Origin: Mucilaginibacter aquaedulcis
GTDB lineage: Bacteria; Bacteroidota; Bacteroidia; Sphingobacteriales; Sphingobacteriaceae
Length of the DNA stretch: 64,000 bases
Direction: 5' to 3'
NCBI RefSeq assembly: GCF_030409325.1
Contig: NZ_JAUFPR010000001.1
Span: forward strand, 620,001 to 684,000
Below the pieces are notes generated by a model. That model was not told the origin of the DNA. It made no database searches and saw only the letters and a list, made by a program, of their open reading frames with translations. Positions within the stretch are counted from its first letter, which is position 1. The number at the start of each line of letters is the position of its first letter. Shown in pieces: positions 57,225 through 64,000 of this stretch. The position numbers and the translations under genes were made by a program.

Positions 57225-60200
57225 TTACACCAACTCCAGTTGCCCAATGGCTTTGCGTGAAAGCAAATGCTTATGCATCATATAATAAACGGCAAGCTCC
57301 TGTTTACGCTGCTCGGTTATAAAAATGCGATTGAAATGCATATGTACTATATCGGCCAGTATTTGTAGTTTTTTTTCATTATTGAAACCTTGCATTTTAA
57401 TTTTCAGAGTGCAAAGTGAGCTCATGAACTGTTCATGTTCGGCCTTTAGTTGAAGTCGGGTATAAAAATCTGTGTCATTTGGCAGTGGATCAAGCCGGGC
57501 TTTTAAACTCCGGTATTTTTGGTCAAGGGATACTTTAAGTGATTTATCGCCATTGAACTCAGCAAATAAGCTTTGCCACACCTGTGCAGTAAATTCAATT
57601 CGCTGCCCTGCCGAATCTAAAAACAAATGGAGCATGTCATTTAATGAAATGAACGCCAGTTTATAAGTTTGGCTGGCTGTTTCGATAAATTCGGTATTTT
57701 GAATGTATTTGCAGATAAGTGCGCTGCTTTTGTTAAATATATCCTCAATATGCTCAATGAGCAAAGGGTTATAGCGTTCCAGCTCCCGGTGATATACATG
57801 TGCCTGGTAATCCTGTATCAACTCTGCATTACCGTTGCGCTCAAATGATTGCCGCAGCCTGCTGATCACTTGCCCAATTGCACCATTTTTCAGCTTTAAC
57901 CGCAGCCTGATGTGCGGCAACGGATCATGATAACGGATAAAAAACCAGGTATCCAGCTGCTCGCTGTCAATTTCGTTTAAAGCCTTTTGCAATGGTCCGC
58001 CCAATAAATGATTTGAGGCCTGTTCATGGCAGTAAATCTTCAAATAAACCCATGGGCTACCAAGAGCATAGGCCCGTTCGGTATTATTATAGTTTGTATC
58101 ATCAAACAGCTGGGGCTTGTAAACCTCATCGATATTATTAATAAACGAAACAAACTGACTGATCATGGGCTTCCCTCCTGCCTCTGTAACCGGAAAGCTT
58201 TCAGGCATCAGATACTCCTGAAGCTGTATATTTTTTGTCCCCCTGACACAATTGAGCAAAAACAGTTTTTGATCGTGGCATTGCAGATCGAACACCAATT
58301 GCTGATCGCCCTGGGTAAGGGCCACATACCGGGGTAGATTTTTTTCGCGGATCAACTGATCTATATCTTTTGGTGATTTAATGTCGGCCTCTTTCAGGTA
58401 CCATTTGGCGGCACTTATAATTACATCGCCTAAAGTAATGCGGGGATATTCATTTAGCCCAGGGAAAAACTGTTCGGGATCAAATGACAGGCTGCTTTGC
58501 ACACCCTGGTATTGCAGATCACACAAAAAACGAAAGGCTGCCAGATCATGATGAATATAGTTATAAGCCGATGCCAGCCTCGGGATGATCTGCTTATTGA
58601 GTTTTATGGACCGAAGCACTAATTGCCCATTTCGACAGGAGATCAGCAGATCGGCCAGTGGAAGTTGGTATTGCTCGGGCACATTTGATCCGGCATTAAT
58701 TACAATCTCATACGCATAAAGCGATGCCCTCCGGTTAATATTATCGGCATGTATGCCCGATACCTGGGCTATATCTGCAAACACAACACCTGGGTTTGCC
58801 GCTTGTTCCTGGCTAATGATACTTTTGGCGGTAGTTAATAACTCATTGCTCAGGCAGGTGAACCGGCCCATAATTGCGGTGGCGGTTACCCCTCCTGCCG
58901 ATTCCAGGAACAACTGACGGCCCAACCCTCTAAAAAATACGGTAAAAGATGGCGGTAAGGGGTGTTGCTCCTGGTTGCCGGTATTCAGATCATCAAACGT
59001 TAATACAATACCATCGGGCGAACTTAGCGGACTAACCCATCGCCTGAAAAGCAACTTGTGTAAATCTGTCCATTGTACACTTGCTGAAGGCTCCGGGGTT
59101 TTGAAGACCAGATCGGTCAGCAGTTCATCTTCTACATATCGCGCGGCCAGGCCTGCATAACCTATTCCTGTTTCAGGATCAAGCGCCTGTAAAAGCGAAA
59201 CCTCCCGGAGGTCATATCGTTTTTTAAACTCGTCGGTAAATTTTTGCAGTTGCACCGGTTGATTTGCGGGCAGCGCATGATAAAGGGCTTCCAGCGTACT
59301 TTTTATTTTTTGCTGATAATGCAGCGGTACGCCGCCCGCTTTAATTGGCCTGCTTGTATTAGCGTAAAAAAAATGCTTCGGAGGCGCAATCTCATTTGCC
59401 GTAAAATGATGGTTCATTTGCGCTGCAAGGGCCTGCACCTTTTCAGAGCTGTTATCTGTATTACTTGACGGTAATTGTTGGATAATTGTTTGAGGGAGGC
59501 TCGGGTACTGCCTGCATAATTTTGTCAGATAATCATCGCCGGCAATGTTCGGGTAATTATCGGCTTTGATAAACTGCAGTTCAAAAAGTGCTCTTATATA
59601 ATCTTCAGCATCGGTAGCGCTCCACCCGGTAAACCCGGCAATATGTTGAGTAAGGGGTTGCAGGGTAGTCTTTAGCTTTAAAAAATCGATAATAAGATCA
59701 AGCAGTTCGTCCTGATCAATGGCTTCAAGGTTAAATTGAAGCTTTTTGAGGGTAAAATCTATATCGGTAGTAATAAACCGGTATTCGTTCATTACCCGGT
59801 AAAGGGTTGGGTTTAATTGTAATCCGGCATCGTTAAAACTATTGTGAAATATTGGCTCTGTAAGTTTAAGCACTACTTCCTGATCCCAGTTAAGATGAAG
59901 TTTAGCTGCTGATAAATGATCAAGCATAAGTGTATTGGCATCAACACTCCACTGCGTTGCCGAAAAAGAAGAAAAGCCGCCAAAGGGTGTGGGCCGGTAA
60001 TGCATCCGGTTGATGTATTTAAGCAAGGTGAGCCGCTGCTTGTCGTTCAATGCCGAGGCGTTAAACTTTTTGCTTTCAAGCAAGGTAAATAATTCGGGAC
60101 TGGCTAAGTATAACGCCCGATGAAAAAGGGGGTCTGCAAGTAATTCGGGCAGCCGGGCAATACTGTAATCAATAAAGCTATAGTAGGGCGACCGCACCAT

Positions 60201-60230
60201 TACTGATGAATTAAACTGACAGTTTTTCAT
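57225..60230 (-). CDS. Lantibiotic dehydratase, full-length LanB type
   Basis: 1001 residues. The N-terminal region (MVRSPYYSFIDYSIARLP and onwards, to about 700) is the glutamylation domain of lantibiotic dehydratases; the C-terminal part (about 735-990, YLKIYCHEQASNHLLGGPL, DTWFFIRYHDPLPHIRLRL) is the elimination (SpaB C-terminal) domain. Such enzymes use glutamyl-tRNA to dehydrate Ser and Thr of a precursor peptide. A 50-residue Thr-rich peptide gene lies 104 bases upstream on the same strand. No LanC cyclase or LanT transporter is in the window. The start at 60230 is the first ATG after the hairpin. Confidence 0.92.
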   Translation of the reverse strand: MKNCQFNSSVMVRSPYYSFIDYSIARLPELLADPLFHRALYLASPELFTLLESKKFNASALNDKQRLTLLKYINRMHYRPTPFGGFSSFSATQWSVDANTLMLDHLSAAKLHLNWDQEVVLKLTEPIFHNSFNDAGLQLNPTLYRVMNEYRFITTDIDFTLKKLQFNLEAIDQDELLDLIIDFLKLKTTLQPLTQHIAGFTGWSATDAEDYIRALFELQFIKADNYPNIAGDDYLTKLCRQYPSLPQTIIQQLPSSNTDNSSEKVQALAAQMNHHFTANEIAPPKHFFYANTSRPIKAGGVPLHYQQKIKSTLEALYHALPANQPVQLQKFTDEFKKRYDLREVSLLQALDPETGIGYAGLAARYVEDELLTDLVFKTPEPSASVQWTDLHKLLFRRWVSPLSSPDGIVLTFDDLNTGNQEQHPLPPSFTVFFRGLGRQLFLESAGGVTATAIMGRFTCLSNELLTTAKSIISQEQAANPGVVFADIAQVSGIHADNINRRASLYAYEIVINAGSNVPEQYQLPLADLLISCRNGQLVLRSIKLNKQIIPRLASAYNYIHHDLAAFRFLCDLQYQGVQSSLSFDPEQFFPGLNEYPRITLGDVIISAAKWYLKEADIKSPKDIDQLIREKNLPRYVALTQGDQQLVFDLQCHDQKLFLLNCVRGTKNIQLQEYLMPESFPVTEAGGKPMISQFVSFINNIDEVYKPQLFDDTNYNNTERAYALGSPWVYLKIYCHEQASNHLLGGPLQKALNEIDSEQLDTWFFIRYHDPLPHIRLRLKLKNGAIGQVISRLRQSFERNGNAELIQDYQAHVYHRELERYNPLLIEHIEDIFNKSSALICKYIQNTEFIETASQTYKLAFISLNDMLHLFLDSAGQRIEFTAQVWQSLFAEFNGDKSLKVSLDQKYRSLKARLDPLPNDTDFYTRLQLKAEHEQFMSSLCTLKIKMQGFNNEKKLQILADIVHMHFNRIFITEQRKQELAVYYMMHKHLLSRKAIGQLELV

Positions 60231-60267
60231 TTGTTTTATAATTGGGGGTAAGTTTTGGTGTTAAACA

Positions 60268-60294
60268 CAAAAAGCGGAACACATCCGCTTTTTG
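60268..60294 (-). terminator. Hairpin between precursor peptide and LanB genes
   Basis: CAAAAAGCGGA and TCCGCTTTTTG form a perfect 11-base stem. Read leftwards it ends in a T-rich strand, so it can act as a leaky terminator that makes precursor mRNA more abundant than LanB mRNA. Confidence 0.65.
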
Positions 60295-60334
60295 TTTGAA
60301 GATCATTTACCTGACCGTACCGATCATCAATAAA

Positions 60335-60487
60335 CTATCTGCCGGCGTTAAAAACAATCGCTGTTGTGGTGGTAATCAGCGTTGTAGTATCACCTTTGTC
60401 TGTAAAGTTATCGCCGTTACCAGCTTCAGTAAAACGATAAATTGGCCTTCTTTTAGGCAGATTTTTTTTCCAAACTTTCTTTTCCAT
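60335..60487 (-). CDS. Putative RiPP precursor peptide, Thr-rich, no Cys
   Basis: 50 residues, ATG at 60487, TAG at 60337-60335. Leader-like part: MEKKVWKKNLPKRRPIYRF then TEAGNGDNFTDKGD. The tail TTTLITTTTAIVFNAGR has seven Thr in nine residues (34-42) and no Cys or Ser. Upstream of a lantibiotic dehydratase on the same strand, this is the expected place of its substrate. The GG-type cleavage site is not seen; GD before the Thr run could be near a cleavage point. The opposite-strand reading here (60242-60502) is not coding. Existence as a gene is inferred from context, position and composition. Confidence 0.72.
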   Translation of the reverse strand: MEKKVWKKNLPKRRPIYRFTEAGNGDNFTDKGDTTTLITTTTAIVFNAGR

Positions 60488-60517
60488 AATTTTTATTTTT
60501 GATTGAATTTAAGGCAG

Positions 60518-60525
60518 TAAGTTTG
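60518..60525 (+). promoter_or_regulatory. -7 box of the LytS-like kinase gene
   Basis: TAAGTTTG matches TAnnTTTG, 36 bases before the ATG at 60562; the -33 element is weak, which fits a regulated promoter. Confidence 0.4.
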
Positions 60526-60561
60526 CATGAAAAAAAATGTTACGCTAAACGGTAGATACGC

Positions 60562-61668
60562 ATGGTAAAGGAGGTTTTGGAAAGGGTAAACACAATTAAC
60601 AAGAGGTTAATTTACAGTCATATCATTGGCTGGTTTGTGTTTATTACTTACGAGCAAACGGCTGTTTATTTTATAACGCACCGAAGCACGCCTTTATTTG
60701 ATAGCTTTTTACACTATGCACTTTATATACTATTGTTTTATTGTAACTACCTTATATTCTCGATATACACTACCACTAAGAAACTATTCGGGCTTAAACT
60801 GATCATCGGTATTATTTTGGAGCTTGTTGTTTATTCTATATTAAGCTTTAGTATCAATGTGATAATGGCCAAGGCTCATATAGCAACTACCTGGTCGGCA
60901 AGCAATGTGGTAAGTTTTGTAGCTGCCATTATTTGGCGGGCCATTTATTTTATGCTGATGAGCACCGGTTACTGGCTTGCCATTTACCTATATCATACCA
61001 GAACACATAACGATAAGCTTATTCAGCAACAGTTATTAACAGATAATCAAAACCTTGAATTACAAAAGCAGGTTGTTATTGCAGAAAACGCTTATCTCAA
61101 GGCCCAGATTAACCCTCACCTGTTATTCAACTCGCTTAACTTTGTTTATAACACCATCTACAAAATTTCTGATAAAGCCGCGGATGCGGTAATTTTGCTT
61201 TCAGAGATTACCCGGTATTCACTGCAACAATTAGATGCCCGCGGCGAACAAAAGCTGAGCGAAGAAATTAACCAGGTTGAAAATGTTATTAAGCTTAACC
61301 AAATACGGTTTAGGGAGCAGCTTCAAATTCAACTTAAAGTAGACGATATACCCGAAAACTTCAGGATTCCGCCGCTGGTACTGATCACCTTTATTGAAAA
61401 CATTTTTAAATATGCCGACCTTTATGACCCTGCCAAGCCCGCTATGGTACATATATGGGCTACCGACGGCATCTTTCATTTTCGCTCGGTGAATCAATTT
61501 ACTGAAAAGAAAAAAACCATTAGTCATGGCATTGGGTTAAACAATGTACGATTACGCCTTCAAAGCGCTTATCCTGAGAAACATAACCTGCGAATTACAT
61601 CAGAAGATAATACTTATATTGTGGAGTTAGATATACAAATGGCCTATGCTGAAGAGCTTTATCCTTGA
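60562..61668 (+). CDS. LytS-type sensor histidine kinase
   Basis: 368 residues. Four membrane helices in the first 145 residues (about 18-36, 48-68, 77-100, 114-144), with almost no periplasmic domain, so the signal is sensed in or near the membrane. Then a coiled coil, the His_kinase domain with H186 in QINPHLLFNSLNF, and a HATPase region with ITFIENIFKYA and GIGLNNVRLRLQ. Its 3' end overlaps the response regulator gene by 23 bases. Divergent from the precursor peptide with 74 bases between. Confidence 0.92.
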   Translation: MVKEVLERVNTINKRLIYSHIIGWFVFITYEQTAVYFITHRSTPLFDSFLHYALYILLFYCNYLIFSIYTTTKKLFGLKLIIGIILELVVYSILSFSINVIMAKAHIATTWSASNVVSFVAAIIWRAIYFMLMSTGYWLAIYLYHTRTHNDKLIQQQLLTDNQNLELQKQVVIAENAYLKAQINPHLLFNSLNFVYNTIYKISDKAADAVILLSEITRYSLQQLDARGEQKLSEEINQVENVIKLNQIRFREQLQIQLKVDDIPENFRIPPLVLITFIENIFKYADLYDPAKPAMVHIWATDGIFHFRSVNQFTEKKKTISHGIGLNNVRLRLQSAYPEKHNLRITSEDNTYIVELDIQMAYAEELYP

Positions 61669-62416
61669 TGACGAACAACATGCAATTGATGTATTAACCG
61701 ATTATATTGACCGTACCCCTAATATTACATTGGTAGGAGCTGATGTATCGCCATTAAACGCACTCAAAAGTATCAGCAGCCTTACACCAGATATTTTATT
61801 TCTGGATATTGATATGCCCCAGATATCGGGCATGGATTTTTTGAAGATCATTAACGAAAATATATTTGTTGTATTAACCACCGGCCATACAGAATATGCT
61901 GTTGAAGCCTATACGCTTGATATTGCCGATTATTTATTGAAACCTATCTCGTATGACAGGTTTGCCAATTGCTGCCAGCGCCTCACCAAAAAAATCAATG
62001 AGCATAACCTGAACAAGTCTGAGCAGCACCAGGATTTTTTCTACATACAATCTGACATTAAATCAAAAATGATTCAGATTGTGATGGATGATCTGTACTA
62101 TGTGCAAAGCCTTAACAATTATGTTATCCTTTATCATCAGAGCGATAAGATAATCGCTTATCTTACATTGAAGGAGATGGAGCAGTTTTTACCGGCCGAC
62201 CGTTTTTCGCGGATCCATAAATCATACATTGTAAATGACTCAAAAATAAAAACCATTGAAATGGGACACGTTATTTTACAAAGTAAACCCGTTGTGGCCT
62301 TACCCATCGGGTTAAAATACCATGAGCCCTTTTTTGCCAAAATTCAGAAATTATTACTCAAAAGGGGATCAAAAGACAGTATAATACCTGGTAAACCCAG
62401 CAAGCCTAATACATAG
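61646..62416 (+). CDS. LytTR response regulator
   Basis: 256 residues. Receiver domain with acidic pair DDE (8-10), phosphoacceptor D54 in ILFLDIDMPQ, and the T/K positions VLTTGHTEYAVEAY and LLKPI. C-terminal LytTR DNA-binding domain with FFYIQSDIKSKM...LYYVQSLNNYVILY and RIHKSYIVN. Translationally coupled to the kinase. It should bind direct repeats; the 60488-60561 gap is the obvious candidate region, though no clean repeat is visible there. Confidence 0.93.
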   Translation: MLKSFILDDEQHAIDVLTDYIDRTPNITLVGADVSPLNALKSISSLTPDILFLDIDMPQISGMDFLKIINENIFVVLTTGHTEYAVEAYTLDIADYLLKPISYDRFANCCQRLTKKINEHNLNKSEQHQDFFYIQSDIKSKMIQIVMDDLYYVQSLNNYVILYHQSDKIIAYLTLKEMEQFLPADRFSRIHKSYIVNDSKIKTIEMGHVILQSKPVVALPIGLKYHEPFFAKIQKLLLKRGSKDSIIPGKPSKPNT

Positions 62417-62418
62417 GC

Positions 62419-63150
62419 TCAGGATGAAAGTCTTTTTGATACAGGTATTTGGTGCTGCAATTTATCGAGCAGCGTGTTTTTAAACGACAAGCTGATGGGT
62501 ATCTCTACACCATTCTTCATGATGATCATACGGGGGGTGATATAGTTGATATGCCTGTGGCTTACTATAAAAGAACGATGCACACGTGAAAACTGGCTTT
62601 CGGGCAGATAGTTAATGATCTCGCTGATCATCATATAAATGGTGGTTGTTTCCGTTTCGGTAGTCACAATAACATAGTTTTTCTGACTCTCTATGTAAAC
62701 AATCTCATTTAGTTCAACCCTGAGCATTTTACCTTCGTCGCCTTTTAAAAAGAGGGCATCGGTATCATCTTCTTTGTGGTTTTTTTCATTGGTAGTATTA
62801 AATGTTAACAACCGCTGAATCACCTTCAAAAACTTGGCATAGGTTACAGGTTTTAGCAAATAAGCAAAACCCTCACGCTCAAATGCCTTAAGTGCAAAAT
62901 CCTCATGCCCTGAAGTAAATATTACTATACATTTTTCGCCCAGTAGTTCGGCCAGATCAAGCCCTGTTAGTATGGGCATATCAATATCGGTTATCAGTAC
63001 GTCGGGAATAGGGCCATTCTTAATTTGGGCCAGGGCTGCGGTAGGTATATTTGAACTTCCTATTAATTTAAGCCCTGGGGTTTGTTCCACGTAATCGCAC
63101 ATGGTTTCCAGTGCATGAAATTCGTCATCAACAACAAAACAGTTTAGCAT
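62419..63150 (-). CDS. Second LytTR response regulator, convergent
   Basis: 243 residues with the same layout as the convergent neighbour: DDE (8-10), D55 in VLITDIDMPI, GHEDFALKAF, LLKPV and the LytTR domain (YIESQKNYVIVTTE, RVHRSFIVSHRHINYI). It has no kinase gene of its own in the window. Its stop lies only 2 bases from that of the 61646 gene, so the two transcripts overlap tail to tail. Confidence 0.92.
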   Translation of the reverse strand: MLNCFVVDDEFHALETMCDYVEQTPGLKLIGSSNIPTAALAQIKNGPIPDVLITDIDMPILTGLDLAELLGEKCIVIFTSGHEDFALKAFEREGFAYLLKPVTYAKFLKVIQRLLTFNTTNEKNHKEDDTDALFLKGDEGKMLRVELNEIVYIESQKNYVIVTTETETTTIYMMISEIINYLPESQFSRVHRSFIVSHRHINYITPRMIIMKNGVEIPISLSFKNTLLDKLQHQIPVSKRLSS

Positions 63151-63330
63151 AGATCAAGGTTATGATCACAATTATTAGGTAAAAGTAGAAAAAATTAAAG
63201 GTTTGTACCAAAATAAGCCGCAATTAATACAACCCGATAAAATTACATCACTTAACAATTTGATAATTTATAATATTGAATAAGGTAAAATAAAATAGCG
63301 ATATTTTTCAGTAACTTAATATCCGAAGCC

Positions 63331-63549
63331 ATGATGGAAGCAGCAGAAGAACATGTGCGCAATAATGCCGGTATCAACCCGATATCAGTTCAGGAAAACA
63401 AAAACAACATAGCCGACCCTGACGATTTGCATGAAATGCAGGTTGATGATGATTTAAACGAGCCCGATGCAGAAGCGGATTATGCTCCCGGTCCGGGTGC
63501 TGGTGATAATCAGCCGGAAGATTCAACGTCGGCATCAGATCAGGATTAA
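63331..63549 (+). CDS. Small acidic protein of unknown function
   Basis: 72 residues with a very acidic, disordered composition: ADPDDLHEMQVDDDLNEPDAEADY then a Gly/Pro patch and a Ser/Asp tail. No motif or signal is seen. Starts with two consecutive ATG codons. Similar acidic short proteins occur in related genomes but I know no function. Codon use looks ordinary, supporting a real gene. Confidence 0.55.
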   Translation: MMEAAEEHVRNNAGINPISVQENKNNIADPDDLHEMQVDDDLNEPDAEADYAPGPGAGDNQPEDSTSASDQD

Positions 63550-63610
63550 AACAAAAGCATTAAGTCACTCAGCTTTGTCCTGATAGTTTTAACATCAAGA
63601 ATTACGCGTT

Positions 63611-64000
63611 TTAATTCCTGAAATAGTCGCTGGCTTTATAAACAGCTTCCACCCATATTCCGGAATCAGGATTTAATACAAACTCGCTCACGCCAACCCT
63701 ATTTGCCCCCGGCGCCCAATTGTAAGCATAGCCCATTCGTGTCCATGGGTAATAAACCCCGGTACTGGTGAGTGGTTGAAAATAGGACGTAATAACATAG
63801 TTATTAAACCAAAGTTTATATTCCAGGCTTACGTTTGTTGATAACGTACCTGAAGCACTTGGTACCGTAACGTCAGGGCTTCCTGCGGGCCGGAAAACAT
63901 TGTTTACCTGGATATTGTTCATAAAGGTGGCCATTAATACATAGTTTTTACCGTGAATTGTTTTCCACTGCAACACCGGATTCGTTGCCGTTAGTGTCAT
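63611..64000 (-). CDS. Uncharacterised protein, possibly cut by the right edge
   Basis: 129 residues visible, from a codon ATG that lies exactly at the window edge, so the real start may be further right. The content is beta-rich (LQWKTIHGKNYVLMATF, GIWVEAVYKASDYF) with many aromatic residues, like a secreted beta-sandwich. No family recognised. Ends 60 bases after the small acidic gene. Confidence 0.5.
   Translation of the reverse strand: MTLTATNPVLQWKTIHGKNYVLMATFMNNIQVNNVFRPAGSPDVTVPSASGTLSTNVSLEYKLWFNNYVITSYFQPLTSTGVYYPWTRMGYAYNWAPGANRVGVSEFVLNPDSGIWVEAVYKASDYFRN

Noticed and set aside
60242..60502. 86-codon rightward reading frame opposite the RiPP precursor
   Set aside because: Its product has no family features and overlaps both the hairpin and the better-supported precursor gene on the other strand.

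Overview
The window looks like a chromosomal segment of a Bacteroidota bacterium of the Sphingobacteriaceae, most like Mucilaginibacter or Pedobacter. The support is mixed: T9SS sorting domains and a PorP/SprF protein, an ECF sigma/FecR/TonB-receptor operon, DUF4249 and DUF4974 proteins, recurrent Bacteroidota promoters (TTTG-N19/20-TAnnTTTG) and the near absence of Shine-Dalgarno sequences. Genus is inference.

Layout. 0-1 kb: an Omp85-type barrel protein cut by the left edge. 1.1-2.2 kb: a Xre/RES toxin-antitoxin pair. 2.3-5.6 kb: a small phage module (terminase small and large subunits plus three small genes) that stops 2 bases short of the 3' end of a tRNA-Leu. 5.6-8.4 kb: two tRNA-Leu genes, a BNR-repeat protein, two identical tRNA-Lys genes, and a 900-base segment flanked by a duplicated tRNA-Lys 3' end. 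8.5-18.9 kb: housekeeping and stress-type genes, including an ArsR-SRPBCC-DoxX operon with visible operators, a PLD-like protein, a GlxA/AraC regulator, a tandem SRPBCC protein, a ketopantoate reductase-like enzyme and an alpha/beta hydrolase. 18.9-22.7 kb: topoisomerase III and a PAP2 phosphatase embedded in palindromic dispersed repeats, with a candidate small RNA. 22.7-38 kb: sigma/FecR/TonB receptor/DUF4249 operon, secreted repeat lipoprotein, GH2 beta-galactosidase, SGNH hydrolase, phytase-like esterase, and a large Omp85 protein with a kinase-like N-terminus. 38-44.4 kb: T9SS-exported subtilase, M57 metalloprotease, a frameshifted flavin monooxygenase and PorP/SprF. 44.5-52.7 kb: a 2733-residue repeat adhesin with about 20 MBG domains. 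52.8-57.1 kb: formyltransferase, phage-collar protein, Asp/Asn hydroxylase, sulfotransferase, azoreductase. 57.2-63.2 kb: a lantibiotic dehydratase with an unannotated 50-residue Thr-rich, Cys-free precursor peptide and a divergent LytS/LytTR two-component system.

The most interesting system is the last one. A full-length LanB sits behind a tiny peptide whose tail is almost all threonine and has no cysteine, with a hairpin between the two genes and no LanC or transporter in view. This fits a RiPP that is dehydrated but not cyclised by lanthionines. The second is the terminase module, whose two promoters share an exact inverted 15-base operator and a near-identical transcribed leader, although no portal or capsid gene is present.
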